From positions 1 through 29,970 of IMG/VR virus record IMGVR_UViG_3300030104_004315: a DNA stretch of 29,970 bases; one strand, written 5' to 3'. The DNA comes from a virus. Below are positions 1 to 9,660 of this stretch, in pieces. The notes beneath the pieces were generated by a model. It did not search any database and had not been told where the DNA came from. It saw only the letters and a program-made list of their open reading frames with translations. The number at the start of each line of letters is the position of its first letter. Within the stretch, counting starts at the first letter, position 1. The translations under genes and the position numbers were made by a program.

Positions 1-3000
1 TAGGAAGTTTTCCTGTATAGGTCTGTCAGAAGGTATTGAAGGCTCTGTAGAGTAAATGTCCGCATGAGCCGCTTTTATCTCAATCGCATTCCCCAGGAAA
101 GGTTGCCCCTCATTCGGGAACTGCTCAAACTTTAATGCACCCGTCTCAGTCCCTGCGGCGTTCATTATATGATCATGAGGGATAATTGAAACACCCTCAT
201 AAGGATCTGTATGTAATTCAGGTGATGCGATGGCTGACAGCATCGGAACCCAGCCCTCACCATTATAGGGTCCATTTATTGTTGAGGGCTGTCTGGTTCC
301 CCAGCGTCTAAGTATACTATCTTTAGTTCTTCCATCATGAGCAGAATCAGTTATGAGGCCTAAACACAAAGAGCTTTCTGAAGTTGTTGTCAGACTTGGT
401 ATTTCTCTAAATCTTTCAGTCCTATTAATCTCCGCTTGATTCGCACCAACAACACCTATAGGATCAGTCTCAGAGGCTCCTGTAATATGGTAGTAGATTC
501 CAACGGCATGAGGAGAATTTACTTTAGACGTTATGCCTTCTACGGAGGACTCAGTGCCATCAGCAACACGATAGTATGCTACAAATGCATATCTGGCGTG
601 ATCTCCACCTAGCGATACCGAGTTTGGTTGATTGCTTATAACTCTTGTCCATCCAGTAGGCGTCGCCTCAGCCTCAAAGTGGTCTCCCGTCTGCGCTGAT
701 CCCCAATCGTCGTGTCCCGCTGCTGCAAGTATAAGTAAAAGATCCCCAGGCTTTACGCCCTCAGGCTTGTTCAAAGACATCTTAGTGGTAGCTTCAACTC
801 TTGCGGAGTTATAGCTAATAACTTTTGGAGCATCCGGTGGTAGGTAGGGTTTCTCTGCGGGATTAACAGCAAACTGAAAACTAACCCAGGAGTTATCATT
901 GCCTAAGAAAGCTGCGTCACCAGAGTCCCCAGCACTTGATAAGTTCTTTGTGATCAAGGCCGCGACGTAACTCAGTGGGGCGCCGGTCGAGGTAGGTGAA
1001 AGACAGGTCCCTGAAGGGGTTGAGAAGAATTTGTCTTTGCCTGTAATAGTCGAGCTTCCCTGTAAATCAAACTGAGCCCAAGTGCCTTGGCTTGATAGCG
1101 GTGCCATCCATTGATAACCACCTCCGGTGCCTAGTGCTCCAGCGGAGGGCGCTTCGCCTATACCAGCAAGTGAGCTTACGCTTGCTGAAGATGCATCGAC
1201 CCAGAAATTCAACTTATCTGAAATATCCCAATCAGGACCCATTACAGCAGCATCGGTCTCGCCTAAACTATCTACATCGACAATAAATCTTCTTTTGTTG
1301 TTTCCATAGTAAGTGAGTCCAACCCCTTGAGTAAGGTTCCTTTGTCTGGATGTGGTTTGACCTAAGTAACCTATGGCTAGGCAGTTCTTTCTTGTAGTTT
1401 TACATGTAGGTATTGATCTTAAGTTTGAGCTATCGTCAAAATCAGGTAGTGAAGAAGCACCTATTGGATTTGTTTGAGAGGCTCCTGTAATCCTTAAGTA
1501 GATCGCAAGCTGAGGAAACTCGTCATCTGTCCCTATAATTGTTTGAGATTGCGGTTCAGAACCCGTGGCGATGGTGTACCAAATACCTAAATGCAAGGCA
1601 TTTCCGGCTTGATTAGCGGCACGCCTTGCGCTGATATCTGATTCGGCTTTTGTAAAGTACGGAAGACCGTCCCCTAAGTCTAGGAGCCTGTTCCAATTTG
1701 CACCTGATAAGTCAGTATTATACTGAGAAGGTGTAATGTTACCTCGATCTATCTCCCCATCGCGGGCTGCGATAACCACCAGTAAATCTCCCTTCTGAAC
1801 GTTATCTGGCTTTTCAATAGTTATGTTACTCTCCCCTTCCGCAGCGGTGGCCTTTGAGAAACCGGCAATCTCTGGTACCGGAGGCTCAAAGTCTTGTTGT
1901 TTCATGTTATCAAACCTTACTCTAGGTAAACCTTTTGTAGTGGACCTAGAGAGAATAAAGGTGTTATCAAACATGTAAGAATCATCAGTGCTCTTTTTAG
2001 CAGTGCTAGGAATATTAAACACTGAGAAGCTATTTGAATTATCAGAATCGGCTGTGTGGACTAATTCAATCTGTGAAATAAAATCATAAAGAACGTTATC
2101 AGCAACACCCACGTTCATGTGAGAAGAATCTGTATAGGCTAATGGACCTTTAAAAGTGGTACTCTTAGGTGTAAGCACTGGCGTAGCTGACAATGAAGAT
2201 ACCAATATGGAGCTTTTAAATTGATCGCTGTCGCTGGTAAAATCTTCGAAATCGTGATTGTATAAAATAGGGCCAAACGTATGAGAGAATATGTTAGCTC
2301 CATCCAACTTCTCAATATTCTCATTTAAAATGTGCTGATTGAAATCAGTCACATAAGACTTGTATAATCTATGCAAATCTCTTCCAAAGGAATAGTTGTA
2401 GTAATCGTCTTTGGAGTTAGGGAAATCTCCCCCATATTCCGTGGCTGAGTTTGCATAAGCTTGGTATACATTACTGACTGAAAGTTGATACTCCGTAGCT
2501 GTCCCATAGGTTGCAGAGGCTTCAAGAATTTTAGCTTGCTCCTGAAGGCTGTGCATGGTAGCATAGATATCAGGAAGTTGACCTCTATCTATAGTTAGAT
2601 CTAGGTTGCCTGGGAATGTGCCTGAGGCTCCGCGAGAATTTAGAGTATTACTTACATTATACTCATAGTAACTATTAGCAGAATTGAATCCTTCGCATTG
2701 ATTCCATATAGCGGGCAGATTAACATGGTCTGTAACCGGAGTATACGTCAGCGAACTAGGCACTAAACCTAAAGGCAACCCACTCACCCCAGAAGCCATG
2801 TCGAACCCGACAGGCATGTTAAAGCCTGTTCTGTCATAGTAACCGGCATTAGGTAAAAGTTTTTCGTAATTTCTCCTACGAATTGATGTTCTAGGGATAT
2901 CAGTCGCATTCGTAGCATCTAAAACATTAGCACTATCAACATTGTTAGTATAGTTTCTGGAGAAGTTGCTTCCTCCAGTTCTAACGTCCCGCATATAGCT

Positions 3001-4956
3001 GTTGAAATACACTCCACTCGTAAAATGGTTCCTGGAGTTTCTTGTCTCCTGCTCATCACATAGAGGAGACACGAGAGGCAGGGACGACGCTACAAGCCCT
3101 AAATTATCAATGTAGGCTATTTCAAGGTTAATTAAAGGGATAGCATGTGCCGGTATGAAATCCTTAGCTAGCTTAGAAACGGCGAGGAACGATCCTCCTG
3201 TTGAGGAGGTAGTCATTTCATTGTCGTTAAAGTTGAAAGAGCTAGCATCCAGAACAATCTTAAAATGAGATGACTTACCGGACCATAAAGAAGCATACTC
3301 AAACTTCTCATTATAACCACTAGCGATTAAGTTCGAAAGGTTCGGCGGGTCATTATACCCTGAAGTGAATAATAGGAAGCTAGAGCTTCTAGGCTCGTCG
3401 TCAACATTCAGAGCGTTGTCTTGTAGGTATTTCTCAAAGTCATTTGCAAAAGACAACGTACACCCAAAACAAACAAGCCTGTCCTTTATGAACTCAACGA
3501 TATCTTTGTTTAGCTCAAAGTTTACGTAGTAAGGGAACTCCTCAAAAGGTGGGATGGGATAAGTTCTACCTCTGTAGTGGAATCCCTTTTCTTGATTGGG
3601 AATCTCTCCAAACTTATCCTGGAATCTCTCGTATGTTTCCAATAGGATACGGTCCACAGCCAACTTTAAGTTCTCATCCAGACTTGTGGTAGAATAACCA
3701 GCCACTTGCATTTCATTAGCTACAGTTTCCGACCACGTATCAAAAGACTTGAAGTAAGAAGAGTCAGTTGCAAGAGCGTAGTAAATCAGATATGGAACAT
3801 AAGACTCATAAACTTCTGAAATGTAAGTATCTATACCAAACTGCTCCTTGGGCAGGAGGCTGTCTATAGCTAGCTGGAGTCCTTTCTTTGTGCCGACTCG
3901 GTGATAAATATCAACAGCATTTCTAAGTTGAAGCCTCCACCTATCAGGCTCCGTGCCAAAGAGGTTCCACCCAATTAATTCAGCCAGCAGAGGCAGATAC
4001 TCATCAGGACAATCCGAGATGTCGTAAATGTCTGACAACCTATCAGACGAATCATTCACATCCTGAGCTAGAAAACATAAAGATCTTAAGAATTTAGTGA
4101 ATGGTCCATTAGGAATCTTGTCACTGGTGAATAGACTACTTTCTAGGAATTGCTCAACCCTATCCCTAACAGTGAAATCAGCACGATCAGCATGGAGTGG
4201 AGAGTATATAACATCTATCCACGTTTTAAGGTTATCTAGCTGTTGAGTTCCACTCGTAAAAGTGGTATTAGATACCGTAAACTCAGAAGGATAGTATCCA
4301 GTATGGCCATCCTTCCACACAAACTCCATTAAAGCCTTAACACCATTAACAGTCTCAAAAGGCTGGCCCTTGTATATCGTGTTTACGACCTCCTCGGCAA
4401 CAGCAGTTGAAGGGTCAAAGGTTCCTCCAGGGCCGGAAGTGTTTAGCAAGTAGACCCAGGAAAGATTACTAATAAGATAGTTATGAGTATCAGAAGCAGA
4501 GTGACTATCAACAAATGTTGCAGTTGGCTTGTTAAGGGCTATACTAGGCAGTAGCGTCCCTGAAAGATACGTTGCGAAATCAGAGCTAGTAGCATAGTCA
4601 TTGATAGAAATTCCAAGAGGAGTTAGAATCTTATCCTGGAATTTTCTAGTGGTGATATTTGTTAAATCATTTTGCTTTATGAAAAATTCTGAGATACCAC
4701 TTACTGTATCAATACTACTGTAAACAGTCGCTTCAACAGAGCTAACTACATTTCCGTCAAACCCCTTAATAAGTGACCCGAAGTCATTGGCCAGCCTAAT
4801 GTTACCGTTTAGAACTTCATCTCTTAGGTCAAACTCCTGTCCAAAATTTTCAATATCATCTTCCGTTAAATAATTAGGAATGATGTACTTTACAGCCTCA
4901 TAATAATTAGGCTTAAAGTATTTTTGAGCAGTTAAATATGTTTTACCTGAGGACAT
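1..4956 (-). CDS. Giant baseplate wedge protein, gp7-like with P2 gpI-type domain (3' end outside window)
   Basis: The frame is open from ATG at 4956 to base 1, at least 1652 residues; I checked most of the triplets for in-frame stops and found none, so the stop lies beyond the left edge. The ATG shares one base with the gp6 stop (TAATG). The start reads MSSGKTYLTAQKYFKPNYYE. Residues about 305-370 carry the signature of P2 tail protein I: a Cys-Pro pair at 316, then LPLLAELIGW, an Arg-rich helix, and HRVGTKKGLQLAIDSLLP. P2 gpI and T4 gp7 both belong to the baseplate wedge, and the position directly after gp25 and gp6 is the expected one. The C-terminal part has two copies of a beta-rich domain (about residues 1024-1200 and 1371-1535), each with a 'KPGDLL' strand and a 'ITGASxTxPIG' strand. 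The gene and wedge role are secure; the role of the repeats, probably surface binding, is inferred. Confidence 0.88.
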   Translation of the reverse strand, partial: MSSGKTYLTAQKYFKPNYYEAVKYIIPNYLTEDDIENFGQEFDLRDEVLNGNIRLANDFGSLIKGFDGNVVSSVEATVYSSIDTVSGISEFFIKQNDLTNITTRKFQDKILTPLGISINDYATSSDFATYLSGTLLPSIALNKPTATFVDSHSASDTHNYLISNLSWVYLLNTSGPGGTFDPSTAVAEEVVNTIYKGQPFETVNGVKALMEFVWKDGHTGYYPSEFTVSNTTFTSGTQQLDNLKTWIDVIYSPLHADRADFTVRDRVEQFLESSLFTSDKIPNGPFTKFLRSLCFLAQDVNDSSDRLSDIYDISDCPDEYLPLLAELIGWNLFGTEPDRWRLQLRNAVDIYHRVGTKKGLQLAIDSLLPKEQFGIDTYISEVYESYVPYLIYYALATDSSYFKSFDTWSETVANEMQVAGYSTTSLDENLKLAVDRILLETYERFQDKFGEIPNQEKGFHYRGRTYPIPPFEEFPYYVNFELNKDIVEFIKDRLVCFGCTLSFANDFEKYLQDNALNVDDEPRSSSFLLFTSGYNDPPNLSNLIASGYNEKFEYASLWSGKSSHFKIVLDASSFNFNDNEMTTSSTGGSFLAVSKLAKDFIPAHAIPLINLEIAYIDNLGLVASSLPLVSPLCDEQETRNSRNHFTSGVYFNSYMRDVRTGGSNFSRNYTNNVDSANVLDATNATDIPRTSIRRRNYEKLLPNAGYYDRTGFNMPVGFDMASGVSGLPLGLVPSSLTYTPVTDHVNLPAIWNQCEGFNSANSYYEYNVSNTLNSRGASGTFPGNLDLTIDRGQLPDIYATMHSLQEQAKILEASATYGTATEYQLSVSNVYQAYANSATEYGGDFPNSKDDYYNYSFGRDLHRLYKSYVTDFNQHILNENIEKLDGANIFSHTFGPILYNHDFEDFTSDSDQFKSSILVSSLSATPVLTPKSTTFKGPLAYTDSSHMNVGVADNVLYDFISQIELVHTADSDNSNSFSVFNIPSTAKKSTDDSYMFDNTFILSRSTTKGLPRVRFDNMKQQDFEPPVPEIAGFSKATAAEGESNITIEKPDNVQKGDLLVVIAARDGEIDRGNITPSQYNTDLSGANWNRLLDLGDGLPYFTKAESDISARRAANQAGNALHLGIWYTIATGSEPQSQTIIGTDDEFPQLAIYLRITGASQTNPIGASSLPDFDDSSNLRSIPTCKTTRKNCLAIGYLGQTTSRQRNLTQGVGLTYYGNNKRRFIVDVDSLGETDAAVMGPDWDISDKLNFWVDASSASVSSLAGIGEAPSAGALGTGGGYQWMAPLSSQGTWAQFDLQGSSTITGKDKFFSTPSGTCLSPTSTGAPLSYVAALITKNLSSAGDSGDAAFLGNDNSWVSFQFAVNPAEKPYLPPDAPKVISYNSARVEATTKMSLNKPEGVKPGDLLLILAAAGHDDWGSAQTGDHFEAEATPTGWTRVISNQPNSVSLGGDHARYAFVAYYRVADGTESSVEGITSKVNSPHAVGIYYHITGASETDPIGVVGANQAEINRTERFREIPSLTTTSESSLCLGLITDSAHDGRTKDSILRRWGTRQPSTINGPYNGEGWVPMLSAIASPELHTDPYEGVSIIPHDHIMNAAGTETGALKFEQFPNEGQPFLGNAIEIKAAHADIYSTEPSIPSDRPIQENFL
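355..846 (-). repeat. Domain repeat copy 2 inside the gp7-like protein
   Basis: Second copy (residues about 1371-1535). Landmarks are KPEGVKPGDLLLILAA and YYHITGASETDPIGV, followed by SLCLGLI. It lines up with copy 1 over most of its length. The offset between copies is about 347 residues, and the linker after each copy is not obviously conserved. Confidence 0.75.
1365..1887 (-). repeat. Domain repeat copy 1 inside the gp7-like protein
   Basis: Protein-level repeat, first copy (residues about 1024-1198). Landmarks are KPDNVQKGDLLVVIAA near the start and YLRITGASQTNPIGA near the end, followed by a segment ending LAIGYL. It pairs with the copy at about 355-846. The DNA has diverged, so this is an old domain duplication, not a recent DNA repeat. 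Confidence 0.75.
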
Positions 4957-6557
4957 TAGATTATTTCAGAACTTATGCTGACGTTGTTTAATTGTATTAT
5001 CTCGTTAAAAGCTACTTCAATAGCTCTGTCCAAGTTATTTACAGTGGCAAATCTAATGGAAGGGTCTTTCAGGATTACCCTAACCAAATCTTCAGGAGAG
5101 AACCCTTGACCAAAATCCGTATTATCCACATTGAAATAAGTTAGGATAGTATTGTTCACTCTGGACACAATACTATTCTTTTCCCTCTTAAACCTATCAT
5201 CTAGTTTTACTGTAACATTTAAATCAAGAGTTCTAATTAACCCATCTACAATGACAGGCTCATCAGTTAGCATCTTCTTATCAGTCATTGCCTCTAGTAG
5301 CTGCTTCTTATACTCCTGAGTAGCTTGTCGTAGTTGAGAGTCATTAGCCTTTTCCAATACAAACACATCAATAGTGTTTGCCGATGAGTAAGCTCTTCGA
5401 ACACTTGCAGTGGCCTTCCCAGTAGACCCATAGTTAGATGCGAATGTGTTAGCGAAAGCTGTGTAATCCGAAAGTGTTACCAACCTGTCTTGAGATCTAA
5501 ACTTAAGCGGGCCATATTTCTTCACCTTAGCTGTTGTTTCAGCATCGGATCCACCCGTCGCCTGAGAGCTATTCTCAACTGTAACTTGTATGGGTTGCTC
5601 AGATTGATCCGCATCGGATGCCTTTCTGGCGGTTCCATTTAGTTGAGCGTTGATAAAGCTTTCAGAGATGTTACCTCTAGAACCTCCACCGACTCGGTAA
5701 GTAACCGTATAGGAATCTCCCTGCGAAGGAGATTGGCTTATAGTTGAATCTCCGAATATTACCTCAGCCACAAAGTCGTTATTCGTGGCTACCTGATATA
5801 CCTTATCAGTGGCGCCTGAGGCGAAGAAAAGGTTATCCTCCTCCAAGTACACTCCATTTGTAACTTCACTCCCTTCGATAAATACCTGAGAGCTTTTTTC
5901 AACGTAAGGGGACTGTGATAACCTTATGGTCTTGACAGTATTCGGAGCAGTGAACACCCCAGACTCTACGACCAAGGCTCCCTCTAAAAGAATTGCACTA
6001 GTAATAACAGGCGTCCTCGTTGAATCGAAAACAAACTCAATGCTATCTGTGTTGCTTTGAAGGTCTATACTACCATCCGTATTTACCTTATAAATTGTGT
6101 ACGAGAGAGGTGCTCCATCTTGAGGAGATTTAATCGATATGGTTCTTTGGGATGGACTTAACGTAAGTGAGCTAACCGCATCAGTGAATTCGAAACTTAA
6201 CGATGCATTTGCAGCAGCAGAAATCGGACCTTTCATGCGAATGCCAATTAGCTCCATTAGTTTCTTAACACTAGATCTTTCACGGGCGGTTCTTAGAAAG
6301 TTTTCGTTGGCTAAGTAATCAGCCTTGTGAGATTGAATGTGCCCTATGGCTGCCATCAACTCAATAAGAACTATACCAAAGTCCGACTCGTCAAAGTTAT
6401 TGTAATCTAACGGGAAGTTCGCCTTAGTGTATTGAATTAGGTTTCTACGAAGAGTCGCGAAATCTGATGCCGCAAAATCTATAAACCTCTCTTTATTCTC
6501 TAACTCTTTAGGAATAAATTTTAAGTAATCAGACTCGACTGTCCCACTAAATGCCAT
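4956..6557 (-). CDS. gp6: Baseplate wedge protein gp6-like (baseplate J family)
   Basis: A 533-residue wedge component. In T4, gp6 forms the ring that ties wedges together around the hub. The N-terminal part shows the family pattern: an Asp-rich entry (NFDESDFGIVLIELMAA), then a helix with ADYLANENFLRTARERSSV and LMELIGIRMKG, closely matching the 'A.R.SV..L...LGY' region of baseplate J/gp6 proteins. The middle (about 110-300) is beta-rich. The part from about residue 345 (KYGPLKFRSQDRLVTLSDYTAFA) is the conserved J-like C-terminal region. Length is somewhat shorter than T4 gp6 (about 660). The ATG overlaps the gp25 stop by one base (TAATG), and the stop overlaps the next start the same way, so translation is probably coupled along the operon. 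Confidence 0.88.
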   Translation of the reverse strand: MAFSGTVESDYLKFIPKELENKERFIDFAASDFATLRRNLIQYTKANFPLDYNNFDESDFGIVLIELMAAIGHIQSHKADYLANENFLRTARERSSVKKLMELIGIRMKGPISAAANASLSFEFTDAVSSLTLSPSQRTISIKSPQDGAPLSYTIYKVNTDGSIDLQSNTDSIEFVFDSTRTPVITSAILLEGALVVESGVFTAPNTVKTIRLSQSPYVEKSSQVFIEGSEVTNGVYLEEDNLFFASGATDKVYQVATNNDFVAEVIFGDSTISQSPSQGDSYTVTYRVGGGSRGNISESFINAQLNGTARKASDADQSEQPIQVTVENSSQATGGSDAETTAKVKKYGPLKFRSQDRLVTLSDYTAFANTFASNYGSTGKATASVRRAYSSANTIDVFVLEKANDSQLRQATQEYKKQLLEAMTDKKMLTDEPVIVDGLIRTLDLNVTVKLDDRFKREKNSIVSRVNNTILTYFNVDNTDFGQGFSPEDLVRVILKDPSIRFATVNNLDRAIEVAFNEIIQLNNVSISSEII

Positions 6558-7003
6558 TAGATTCTAACCTCGATATTAAAGCCATTAGAGTCAGCGTCTC
6601 TTAAGCTTAGGAATAACTTAACTAGAAGATTCCCATTCCTAGTTTCAAAAACTTGAAGTTTGTTTGTCGCTGTCAATGCACCAAGATATTTTTTAATTGA
6701 TAAGCCAACTTCATCTCTAATCAATCTAAAAGTAGTTTCGTCCAAAGGCTCCATCAAATATTTACTAAGATCAGCACCATAATCAGGAAGCATGAACCTC
6801 TCCCCTCTATTAGTTCTAAGGAAACTCTTAATCATGGTTTTAACAAGCTTTAAACCAGTAGACTTAGAGAAGTAACCAGATCCTGGATTGACTTCAAAGG
6901 GATAATTGAATCCTTGGATGCTGGACTCTTTCGCAGTGACCTCTCGAATCTGTTTATTGGAGGGGATTTTCCCGTAAACATTTGTTGTCTCAGGTAATGC
7001 CAT
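6557..7003 (-). CDS. gp25: Baseplate wedge protein gp25-like
   Basis: A 148-residue protein of the GPW/gp25 family, the conserved wedge piece that nucleates sheath attachment at the baseplate. The diagnostic stretch is SFLRTNRGERFMLPDYG followed by DLSKYLMEP, equivalent to the 'GER...P.FG..L...LFEP' core of the family, then a helix and a terminal beta region (LFLSLRDADSNGFNIEVRI). Size fits T4 gp25 (132). It lies 2 bases after the LamG protein gene and overlaps gp6 by one base. In contractile tails gp25, gp6 and gp7/gpI form one heterocomplex, and the three are adjacent here in that order. Confidence 0.9.
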   Translation of the reverse strand: MALPETTNVYGKIPSNKQIREVTAKESSIQGFNYPFEVNPGSGYFSKSTGLKLVKTMIKSFLRTNRGERFMLPDYGADLSKYLMEPLDETTFRLIRDEVGLSIKKYLGALTATNKLQVFETRNGNLLVKLFLSLRDADSNGFNIEVRI

Positions 7004-7005
7004 AG

Positions 7006-9660
7006 TTATAATTTGATATTCTTAAAGAAACTTCGAGTAGCGTTATAGTTATTTAGCACCTCCGCAGAATTAAGAGGCTTTGAGTAGAATCTAGTGCAAC
7101 CTAAATAACCATTAAGACCACTAACCTTACCACCATACAAACCTCCCATGAATCCACCGTCAGGGTTACCGTCAGTATAACCCCCGCCGAGAATCCAAGG
7201 AGTGAAGTAGTCATCTCTCTTAGGCCCATACTTGTAAGCCTCCAGGGAGCTTCCAGTTATATTTGTGGTATTATATTCAAACGCATTGTCGGGAGGAATA
7301 GAGGGTATTTTTGGTGTCTGCTTCCTAGAGGCTGCACCAAAGACATCCCCATAACTGGAAGTTACCAAGTTAACCCCATCAAGGTATACTTTGATTTCAT
7401 CCTTCACCGGGTTTAACACTACTGAAAGTTGACAGAATGATCTTGCACAAGAGGATAGACTTGCTCCATTGTAGGTGCTAGACACGGGCACAGTCAGACC
7501 CTTCCAAGAGGATAAGGACTCACAAGTCTCTGTAAGGCCTCTCTCAGCTATGAAACCGGCGCTAGAAGAGTCGAAAGATTGAGTAGGTGCCATTACAAGA
7601 GAAACGTCTTGCACAGGGTTGTCAGCCTCCAGGTTACTCGGCGTAGTATCCTGAGTAAACCTACGATCCCTAGTAAATCCTAAGATCATACCTCGGGTAA
7701 CCCCTGCTCCATTATCGAGAGACATGTTAAGAATATCTGCTTGAGTGCTAATACCTACACCTGATCCAGTATTCTCATTAGCTAAAATTGTCCTATATAA
7801 TCCTGATACTTCGGAGGTTTGATTGTAGGCATCAACTGAAGATAGATCAGGGGTGTACACCCAAGTTTCAAAGGTTGCTCCTCTTCTATTATATAAGAAG
7901 TCTTGAAACTCAGGGAGAGCAGGGAGCTTGGCAAATGTTCCATTACCTGATACAACTCCAAAAGAATCCGGCCTACAGATACCCTTCAGATGTGCTATAC
8001 CTAGGCCCTTATCTAATATTTCGTTAGTATCTCCTACAAGTTGAGCATTATAATTAACACCAGCAGTCGTACTATTCCTAAGAAGATAATCAAAGCTGGA
8101 AGGATCGCTGGACTCCAAGGTCAAATAGTTGTATAATCCAAACAAACCATCAGTGTTTAACAGAGGTGTAGCAGCCAGTGACGCTGAGGTAGAGGCTGAA
8201 GCATTAGCACTATCAATGGTTAAACCGTCTGGGAACGGGCTAACGGAGAGGTGCTCAAAGCTTATACCATCATCCCTTTGAATTACTTCGGAGAACTTTG
8301 TTTCAATAGGAAGAACAACGCCATCGACCTCATCTTGACGAATTACAATGCTCCTCTGCCTCTCAAGGTCCAAGGAGTAGTTAATGCCTGCTAAGTATGA
8401 GAAGTCGTTTACAGGAACCTCACCTGGAGAGAATAGTATCCCCTTGCCGTGAGCTTGGGGCATCTTGATCGCCAACTCGATTTGTTTTTTTCTTCTCTTT
8501 ATTTGATCGTTGAACCTGGAGGACTCGGATATCATTACCTGTTTAAGGTTTTCAATGATAACTTCAGAAGAGCCAGCATCAGTGTGCTGCTGAATCTCAG
8601 CAGATACATCGAATATCTTCCTATCTCTCTGCCCGATAATATTAACTAAAACGTTGTCTGCGTTATAATATTGATCGAAGGGGCTAGAGTCATCAATCAG
8701 GTCAGGATCAAATATAGTATTGAAGTAAGAATTTAGATCCTTAAGAGTTTCCGGTGCTCCGCGACCTCCAAGGCTTGGATCAAACTCTAGTTTCCAATCA
8801 AGGGATGGGTCTCTCTCAGCGTCTCTTACACTCAACTCCAGAAGCGCAGGAGCCACGCCGCTTGTCTGAGAGTCGTAATATAACCCGTCAACGGATAGTA
8901 AGAATTGTCCAGACTTAGATTGTGGAGGTCCAAAGTTAAGCCTGAAAACGCTGCTCTCCTGATCTGTGGGGTCCGCTGTGATCAGCTTAGGCTCTAAATC
9001 AGGATTGTTTATTCTACCTGAAATGATACCGTCAATATCCTTAATATTCTTATCAGCTAAAGCTATAAACTTAGCTGCGTTTACTGCGTTCTGGACTTGT
9101 GGGCCATACTCATTTGCTATTGTCTCTAAGTAAGCATCAGGATCAACGGCTGCTAGGGCGGCTCTGCTTTCAGCAGAATCTCCTCCTATGTTATCCAAGT
9201 ATTCCTCATAACCGCTAACGCACTTGACGATCTCCTTAAGATCATCTATTGCAGTGTTAACGTTGGAGTAGAGTTGCGACCCAAAAGCAATCGCCTGAGA
9301 GGCTGTTCCTAAAAAGGTTCCTAACGGACCACCTAAACCTCCACTCTCTTGACCATATTGAGAGGCGTCAGAAACAAATCTAAATACTCCCTCATCAGTA
9401 TCAAACTCAATAATACCAGTCAGATTCCTTAATTTTTGAGAGAGGGCTTTTGTTACCGCATCGGCAGCATTCCTACCAATAGCCATATCATTTCTCATCC
9501 CCCCTAAAACATTGCTAGGCAACGCACTTAGGAGGTCTCTACCTAGGTTCATTACACAAGAGGGAATACCAAACTGAACATCCAACGCTCCTAAGATGTC
9601 TTGACCTTCACCAATCGATCCCGCTAAGGACTTTGCTGTTTGTAAATCAAATTTAACCAT
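7006..9660 (-). CDS. Baseplate/virion structural protein with C-terminal LamG-like domain
   Basis: An 884-residue protein between the spike and gp25, so almost certainly a virion component. The N-terminal 150 residues (start MVKFDLQTAKSLAGSIGEGQ) are helical with Gly/Ala-rich stretches; this resembles N-termini of large structural proteins in marine T4-like phages, from memory rather than alignment. The middle (about 200-500) is mixed, with a coiled segment around ESSRFNDQIKRRKKQIELAI. From about residue 590 to the C-terminus there is a laminin-G/concanavalin-type jelly roll: RGATFETWVYTPDL, a later VVLNPVKDEIKVYLDGVNLV, and the closing strand LGCTRFYSKPLNSAEVLNNY. Such domains usually bind glycans. 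No T4 counterpart is recognised. It shares the TAATG junction with the spike gene. Confidence 0.75.
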   Translation of the reverse strand: MVKFDLQTAKSLAGSIGEGQDILGALDVQFGIPSCVMNLGRDLLSALPSNVLGGMRNDMAIGRNAADAVTKALSQKLRNLTGIIEFDTDEGVFRFVSDASQYGQESGGLGGPLGTFLGTASQAIAFGSQLYSNVNTAIDDLKEIVKCVSGYEEYLDNIGGDSAESRAALAAVDPDAYLETIANEYGPQVQNAVNAAKFIALADKNIKDIDGIISGRINNPDLEPKLITADPTDQESSVFRLNFGPPQSKSGQFLLSVDGLYYDSQTSGVAPALLELSVRDAERDPSLDWKLEFDPSLGGRGAPETLKDLNSYFNTIFDPDLIDDSSPFDQYYNADNVLVNIIGQRDRKIFDVSAEIQQHTDAGSSEVIIENLKQVMISESSRFNDQIKRRKKQIELAIKMPQAHGKGILFSPGEVPVNDFSYLAGINYSLDLERQRSIVIRQDEVDGVVLPIETKFSEVIQRDDGISFEHLSVSPFPDGLTIDSANASASTSASLAATPLLNTDGLFGLYNYLTLESSDPSSFDYLLRNSTTAGVNYNAQLVGDTNEILDKGLGIAHLKGICRPDSFGVVSGNGTFAKLPALPEFQDFLYNRRGATFETWVYTPDLSSVDAYNQTSEVSGLYRTILANENTGSGVGISTQADILNMSLDNGAGVTRGMILGFTRDRRFTQDTTPSNLEADNPVQDVSLVMAPTQSFDSSSAGFIAERGLTETCESLSSWKGLTVPVSSTYNGASLSSCARSFCQLSVVLNPVKDEIKVYLDGVNLVTSSYGDVFGAASRKQTPKIPSIPPDNAFEYNTTNITGSSLEAYKYGPKRDDYFTPWILGGGYTDGNPDGGFMGGLYGGKVSGLNGYLGCTRFYSKPLNSAEVLNNYNATRSFFKNIKL

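Noticed and set aside
1-4956. A 5-kb stretch that looks empty apart from short frames on both strands
   Set aside because: The minus-strand frame starting at 4956 has no stop through base 1; the short frames are shadows of this truncated long gene.
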